Assembly (NCBI GenBank): GCA_964353015.1
Contig: CAYGUA010000030.1
Coordinates: 1 to 64,000, forward strand
Direction: 5' to 3'
From: JAMZMI01 sp964353015
GTDB lineage: Bacteria > Bacteroidota > Bacteroidia > Cytophagales > Cyclobacteriaceae
Length of the DNA: 64,000 nucleotides
Below the pieces are notes generated by a model that was given only the letters and a program-made list of their open reading frames with translations, made no database searches and was not told the origin of the DNA. The number at the start of each line of letters is the position of its first letter. The first letter of the stretch is position 1. Below, in pieces: positions 62,001-64,000 of this stretch. Position numbers and translations under genes: made by a program.

Positions 62001-62216
62001 GCATTGAATTACTCCATTGAAGATTTTGACGAAGGAGTAGCCAAGATTAACCGTCACACTACGGATGTGAAACCGAAAGATTTCATTAATCTCAATATTG
62101 ATCTCGCGCAGATGGGAGTAGGAGGAGACACCAGTTGGGGTGCTCAGCCACATGACGAATACCAGATTAAACCAGGGAATTACAAGTTTTCATTTGTGAT
62201 AGCACCCATCAAATAA
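59031..62216 (+). CDS. lacZ-like: Beta-galactosidase, glycoside hydrolase family 2 (LacZ-type)
   Basis: 1061 residues with signal peptide (ILGFLITAMTSAQ). Domains: sugar-binding sandwich (~50-215; SLNGLWKFNWTKSPDDRP, VPGNWELQGYGIPVYTNIKYVF), Ig-like (~218-325), TIM barrel (~327-620), second Ig-like, and C-terminal Bgal small-chain domain (~775-1058; EWYGRGPHENYQDR). Acid/base Glu490 (WSLGNEAGNG) and nucleophile Glu553 (YIQCEYAHAMGNSVG). INVNAIRCSHYP and DEANIETHGMG are typical. Exported, so it acts on galactosides in the periplasm. Length normal; no carbohydrate genes adjoin it. Confidence 0.95.
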   Translation: MKLDINPINLKKWLPILGFLITAMTSAQEVPDWENPKVFERNKLEPRSTFYHFTDIENMSADWKSSESYMSLNGLWKFNWTKSPDDRPKEFYNQDYDVSAWNEVTVPGNWELQGYGIPVYTNIKYVFPANPPYIPHDYNPVGSYKRTFNLHENWQEKKITLHFGAVRSAFYVWINGKMVGYSEGSKLPAEFDVTDFVQSGENQVAVEIYRWSDASYIEDQDFWRLSGMDRDVYLYATPKFYIQDIKVLAGLDSTYKDGIFNLDVVLNNTSKKTSTTSIEVTINDGVKTLYSESKLASIKFETQSKINFTTTISNVKQWSAEQPNLYQLAIIQRDKNGDILDATGRKIGFRTVEIKNSQLLVNGMAIYLKGVNLHEHSDTSGHVIDPNLTRLDMKIMKENNVNAIRCSHYPKDPSFYEMADEFGFYVVDEANIETHGMGATNQGLDKDIEKQAIHPAYLPEWKAAHLARTKRMYERDKNHPSVIIWSLGNEAGNGANFFATYDYLKSVDSSRPVQYEGGTNYENTDIQAPMYARSDHMKKYLESGGTRPYIQCEYAHAMGNSVGNLQDYWNLIEAHDIFQGGFIWDWVDQGLLTKNEAGEEFWAYGGDLGGADLQNDQNFCLNGIVNPDRTPHPALYEVKKVYQFIKFKDFDLDTRKLTIYNGYDFTNLDAFEFKYRLLKNGEEMTAVQIPSFSLKPHDTTSIQINLPDELSADYEYRLQVMATLKNAEVLLERGILVAQSEFALTSPVLTDFTCEQTSTIEVKTLGVEVSISNEKFNVVFNKISGELVTLDYGFGNIIKDSPSANFWRAPMDNDFGFKMPEKWEVWKIASQTQQLINFSAFSTSKPEKKLTKGKIKGSYAVVETQYHLAEVGGNSLISYQINGEGEIKITVNITDLNDGLPNMPRLGTNWSIDKRFNQAEWYGRGPHENYQDRMTSAFVGKYESSVQDLYFPYIRPQENGYRTDTRWLTLLDVNNQGIRIKAFDQTFGFSALNYSIEDFDEGVAKINRHTTDVKPKDFINLNIDLAQMGVGGDTSWGAQPHDEYQIKPGNYKFSFVIAPIK

Positions 62217-62538
62217 TTTCTGTCATTTCATTTATTAAATTTTAAAATGAAAACTTAATAAATGATAAACTTTAACTTTCTCTATTGCTATGTGAGCGCT
62301 TTTTCAGGGCAAGCATTCAAGCATCCACCGTTTTATTGAAAGGCATAAAATATTACGTAATCACTTCTGGATTTACAGGATTGAAAACCTGTATCCAAAA
62401 GTGATTGTTTTATTTCCGCTAAGTATAGACCTAAGATCCTTAACTGATAAATATATAATTATTTGTAGATTGGAAAATAATTTAAAACAATTGTTGTCAC
62501 GGATATCTCATAATGTTTGAAGTTATAAACTGAGTTTT
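62217..62538. other. Convergent intergenic region
   Basis: Lies between two genes that point at each other (beta-galactosidase + and MBL hydrolase -). Apart from the stem-loop at 62359-62406, no gene or repeat seen. Confidence 0.5.
62359..62406. terminator. Bidirectional terminator-like stem-loop
   Basis: AATCACTTCTGGATTTACAGG (halves 62359-62369 and 62370-62379) pairs with CCTGTATCCAAAAGTGATT (62388-62406) with two small irregularities and a loop of about 8 nt; T-rich sequence follows on the plus strand. It sits between convergent genes, the normal place for a shared terminator. Confidence 0.6.
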
Positions 62539-63582
62539 CTACTCCATATCATCCCACCATCGATTATTATTGGCATCTAGATAGGAAAATATTTCGCCAA
62601 TTCTAGGACTTAGAGTTTCAATCTTAAGTTGATCTGCAGCTTCTGTAAATCTATTAATTGGGTCTTTCCAACTATGTTGAGCAAGCGCAAATCCAGCCCA
62701 ATGAACAGCCATGGCTTTGTTAACTTTTGCCTCCAATGCAGCCTGCACGGATTCTTCTGGATACATGTGTATAGCGTGCCAGTTTTCATTGTATTGTCCA
62801 CATTCCATCATCCCAAAATCAAATGGACCAAGCCTTTCGCCAACTTCTTTGAAATGGTCGCCATATCCACCATCTCCACTCCAGTAAATATTCTCTTTAG
62901 AACTTTTGAGCACCCAGCCTCCCCAAAAAGACTTAGCTCTATCGGTCAATCCACGACCAGAAAAATGTCTGGCAGGGGTGAAGGTTATTTCTATGTCTTC
63001 ATGTTTGCGACTATCCCACCAATCCAATTCATGAATCAAATTAGCATCAACGCCCCAGGAAATCAGGTGGCGCCCACAGCCTAAAGCAACAAAATAATTT
63101 TTCACCTTTGGGATAAGTTTCTTCATGCTATCCAGATCCAAATGATCGTAATGATCATGGGTGAGTAGCATTAAATCAATTGGCGGGAAATCATCAATAA
63201 CGTCGAGAGAATTTTCCGAGAATCTTTTGGTTTTGAAAGGTGCAATTGGCGAAGCATTCGGGCCAAACATCGGATCAATCAGGATCGTTTGGTTATTCAT
63301 TCGAATCAATCCAACTGAATGACCATACCAGATGAACTTAGTATGATCGGAAGGCTTTAGGAATTCATCTTTATCTAATGGAATGATTGGGATGGGCTTT
63401 ACGGGTTCCCTTCCTTTTGATTCGCAAAATTGCTTGTAGAGGAGTTTTGGTAAATTTTGGATGCTTATAGAAATAGACGTTTCTACCAGGTTTTCGAATT
63501 TACCATTTTTCCAATTTGGAGATTTTGAATATTGCTCGATTAATGATTTGGTGGGTTTTCCACCGAATTGCTTGAATGCCAT
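62539..63582 (-). CDS. MBL-fold metallohydrolase (NAPE-PLD/RomA-like)
   Basis: 347 residues. FIWYGHSVGLIRMNNQTILIDPMFGPNASP (about 83-112) and the metal motif LMLLTHDHYDHLD identify the family, followed by FTPARHFSGRGLTDRAKSFWGGWVL, IYWSGDGGYGDHF and MAVHWAGFALAQHSWKDP. The order matches the N-acylphosphatidylethanolamine-phospholipase-D-like group, including RomA. A leading 80-residue part is typical. The substrate is probably a lipid or phosphodiester. Lies 20 nt before the partial epimerase-like gene, which it follows on the minus strand. Confidence 0.93.
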   Translation of the reverse strand: MAFKQFGGKPTKSLIEQYSKSPNWKNGKFENLVETSISISIQNLPKLLYKQFCESKGREPVKPIPIIPLDKDEFLKPSDHTKFIWYGHSVGLIRMNNQTILIDPMFGPNASPIAPFKTKRFSENSLDVIDDFPPIDLMLLTHDHYDHLDLDSMKKLIPKVKNYFVALGCGRHLISWGVDANLIHELDWWDSRKHEDIEITFTPARHFSGRGLTDRAKSFWGGWVLKSSKENIYWSGDGGYGDHFKEVGERLGPFDFGMMECGQYNENWHAIHMYPEESVQAALEAKVNKAMAVHWAGFALAQHSWKDPINRFTEAADQLKIETLSPRIGEIFSYLDANNNRWWDDME

Positions 63583-63601
63583 TCCTTATGCTTTATGGGA
63601 C

Positions 63602-64000
63602 TTACTGATTCCTACTTGCCAAAATAATAATATCCTTTGGTTTAAGGATGTTTTTTTGGTATCCATACAAAACTGAATTAACCATGGCGAGACCCATTTG
63701 TGTGGTATTCACAACTGAGTTTGGTGCTAAAAACTTAATCAGTTTAATCAACCACAATAAGTAATCGTAAAAAAATTGATACAGCTTGGTTTTAGATTTG
63801 ATGCCTCGAAGTGGTATGATTGTGCCTGGTCGGAACATATAAGCATTTTTGAATCCGAGATTAAGCAGGTCATTTTCAGTTTTTCCTTTCACTCTAGCCC
63901 ACATCATTCTGCCATTTTCGGTTGAATCAGTTCCTTCACCGGATACATAGGTGCATATCATATCTTCATTCAACTCTAGCAAAGTAGTGGCAAGTTGCAG
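63602..64000 (-). CDS. Partial NAD(P)-binding/epimerase-like protein (runs off the window)
   Basis: The frame is open to the right edge (QLATTLLELNEDMICTYVSGEGTDS...), so only the C-terminal ~132 residues are seen. MICTYVSGEGTDSTENGRMMWARVKGKTENDLLNLGFKNAYMFRPGTIIPLRGI fits a short NmrA/YbjT-like NAD(P)-binding SDR: the YVSG strand, R.KGKTE near the catalytic Lys position and FRPG. The Rossmann GxxGxxG would be upstream, outside the window. It is transcribed before the MBL hydrolase, 20 nt apart, likely one operon. Confidence 0.72.
   Translation of the reverse strand: MQLATTLLELNEDMICTYVSGEGTDSTENGRMMWARVKGKTENDLLNLGFKNAYMFRPGTIIPLRGIKSKTKLYQFFYDYLLWLIKLIKFLAPNSVVNTTQMGLAMVNSVLYGYQKNILKPKDIIILASRNQ

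Noticed and set aside
1..64000. An integron integrase (IntI) or other tyrosine recombinase
   Set aside because: None of the proteins shows the R..HxxR..Y pattern; any integrase must lie outside this window or be absent.
1..64000. tRNA, rRNA or riboswitch genes
   Set aside because: No cloverleaf, rRNA core or known riboswitch motif was recognised by eye; a tRNAscan/Rfam search would be decisive.

Overview
The window comes from a member of the Bacteroidota, most likely a marine or aquatic Cytophagales-like heterotroph. The evidence is SusC/SusD pairs, a hybrid two-component regulator, a type IX secretion sorting domain, a TonB receptor with a DUF4249 lipoprotein, very AT-rich start regions with few Shine-Dalgarno motifs, and promoters of the TTG / TAnnTTTG kind. 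I recognised no rRNA, tRNA or CRISPR array.

Layout. (1) 1-9.8 kb: small accessory genes (MBL-fold fragment, 7TM-AraC regulator, amidohydrolase, Crp/Fnr regulator, SRPBCC, alpha/beta hydrolase, formylglycine-generating-enzyme-like lipoprotein, VOC protein). (2) 9.8-10.35 kb: gene-free stretch with a 22-bp tandem repeat and C-rich simple sequence. (3) 10.35-19.5 kb: cassette-like block 1, in which genes are separated by attC-like recombination sites. (4) 19.57-36.84 kb: a polysaccharide utilisation locus (PUL) with a divergent hybrid two-component regulator, GH130, MFS transporter, two paralogous large proteins of a hydrolase-like family I cannot name, SusC, SusD and a LamG lipoprotein. (5) 37.1-41.8 kb: cassette-like block 2, carrying a secreted protein, a VOC/SRPBCC/DUF1801 trio and a 719-residue CHAT protease; a broken membrane gene, a HigBA toxin-antitoxin pair and an IS1182-type transposase relic follow. 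(6) 43.6-46 kb: cytochrome bd oxidase. (7) 46.4-58.4 kb: pectate-lyase-like enzyme, DUF3500 lipoprotein, subtilase, a TonB receptor/DUF4249/MG2 triad and a nuclease with a helix-hairpin-helix tail. (8) 59-64 kb: GH2 beta-galactosidase, MBL-fold hydrolase and a partial NAD(P)-binding protein.

The main discovery is the pair of cassette blocks. Their intergenic elements have integron attC architecture: an R'' core ending in AAC, a long imperfect stem, and an R' core of the GTTRRRY kind. Five of them are 116-118 bp, share loop sequence and share a TAGYT...CGT right end. Two others, one at the left end of each block, are both 49 bp with the same internal geometry. The strongest test is that a true cassette's own 5' end must be complementary to the R'' of the attC at its own 3' end, not to that of its neighbour. 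This holds perfectly over 9-12 nt for four cassettes (10393-15325, 15325-16052, 37185-38166, 39497-41777) and at 10 of 12 nt for a fifth (38166-39497). No integron integrase is visible, so the blocks look like clusters of attC sites lacking an integrase (CALIN), here with cargo that includes a CHAT protease and a PIN toxin-antitoxin pair. One inferred cassette is about 4.9 kb and holds five genes, unusually large for an integron cassette.

Functionally, the PUL probably senses, imports and breaks down a mannose-containing or related glycan (GH130 plus SusCD plus transporter). The pectate-lyase-like protein and beta-galactosidase add further plant or algal polysaccharide capacity. Cytochrome bd, preceded by a Crp/Fnr-geometry palindrome, suggests use of low oxygen.
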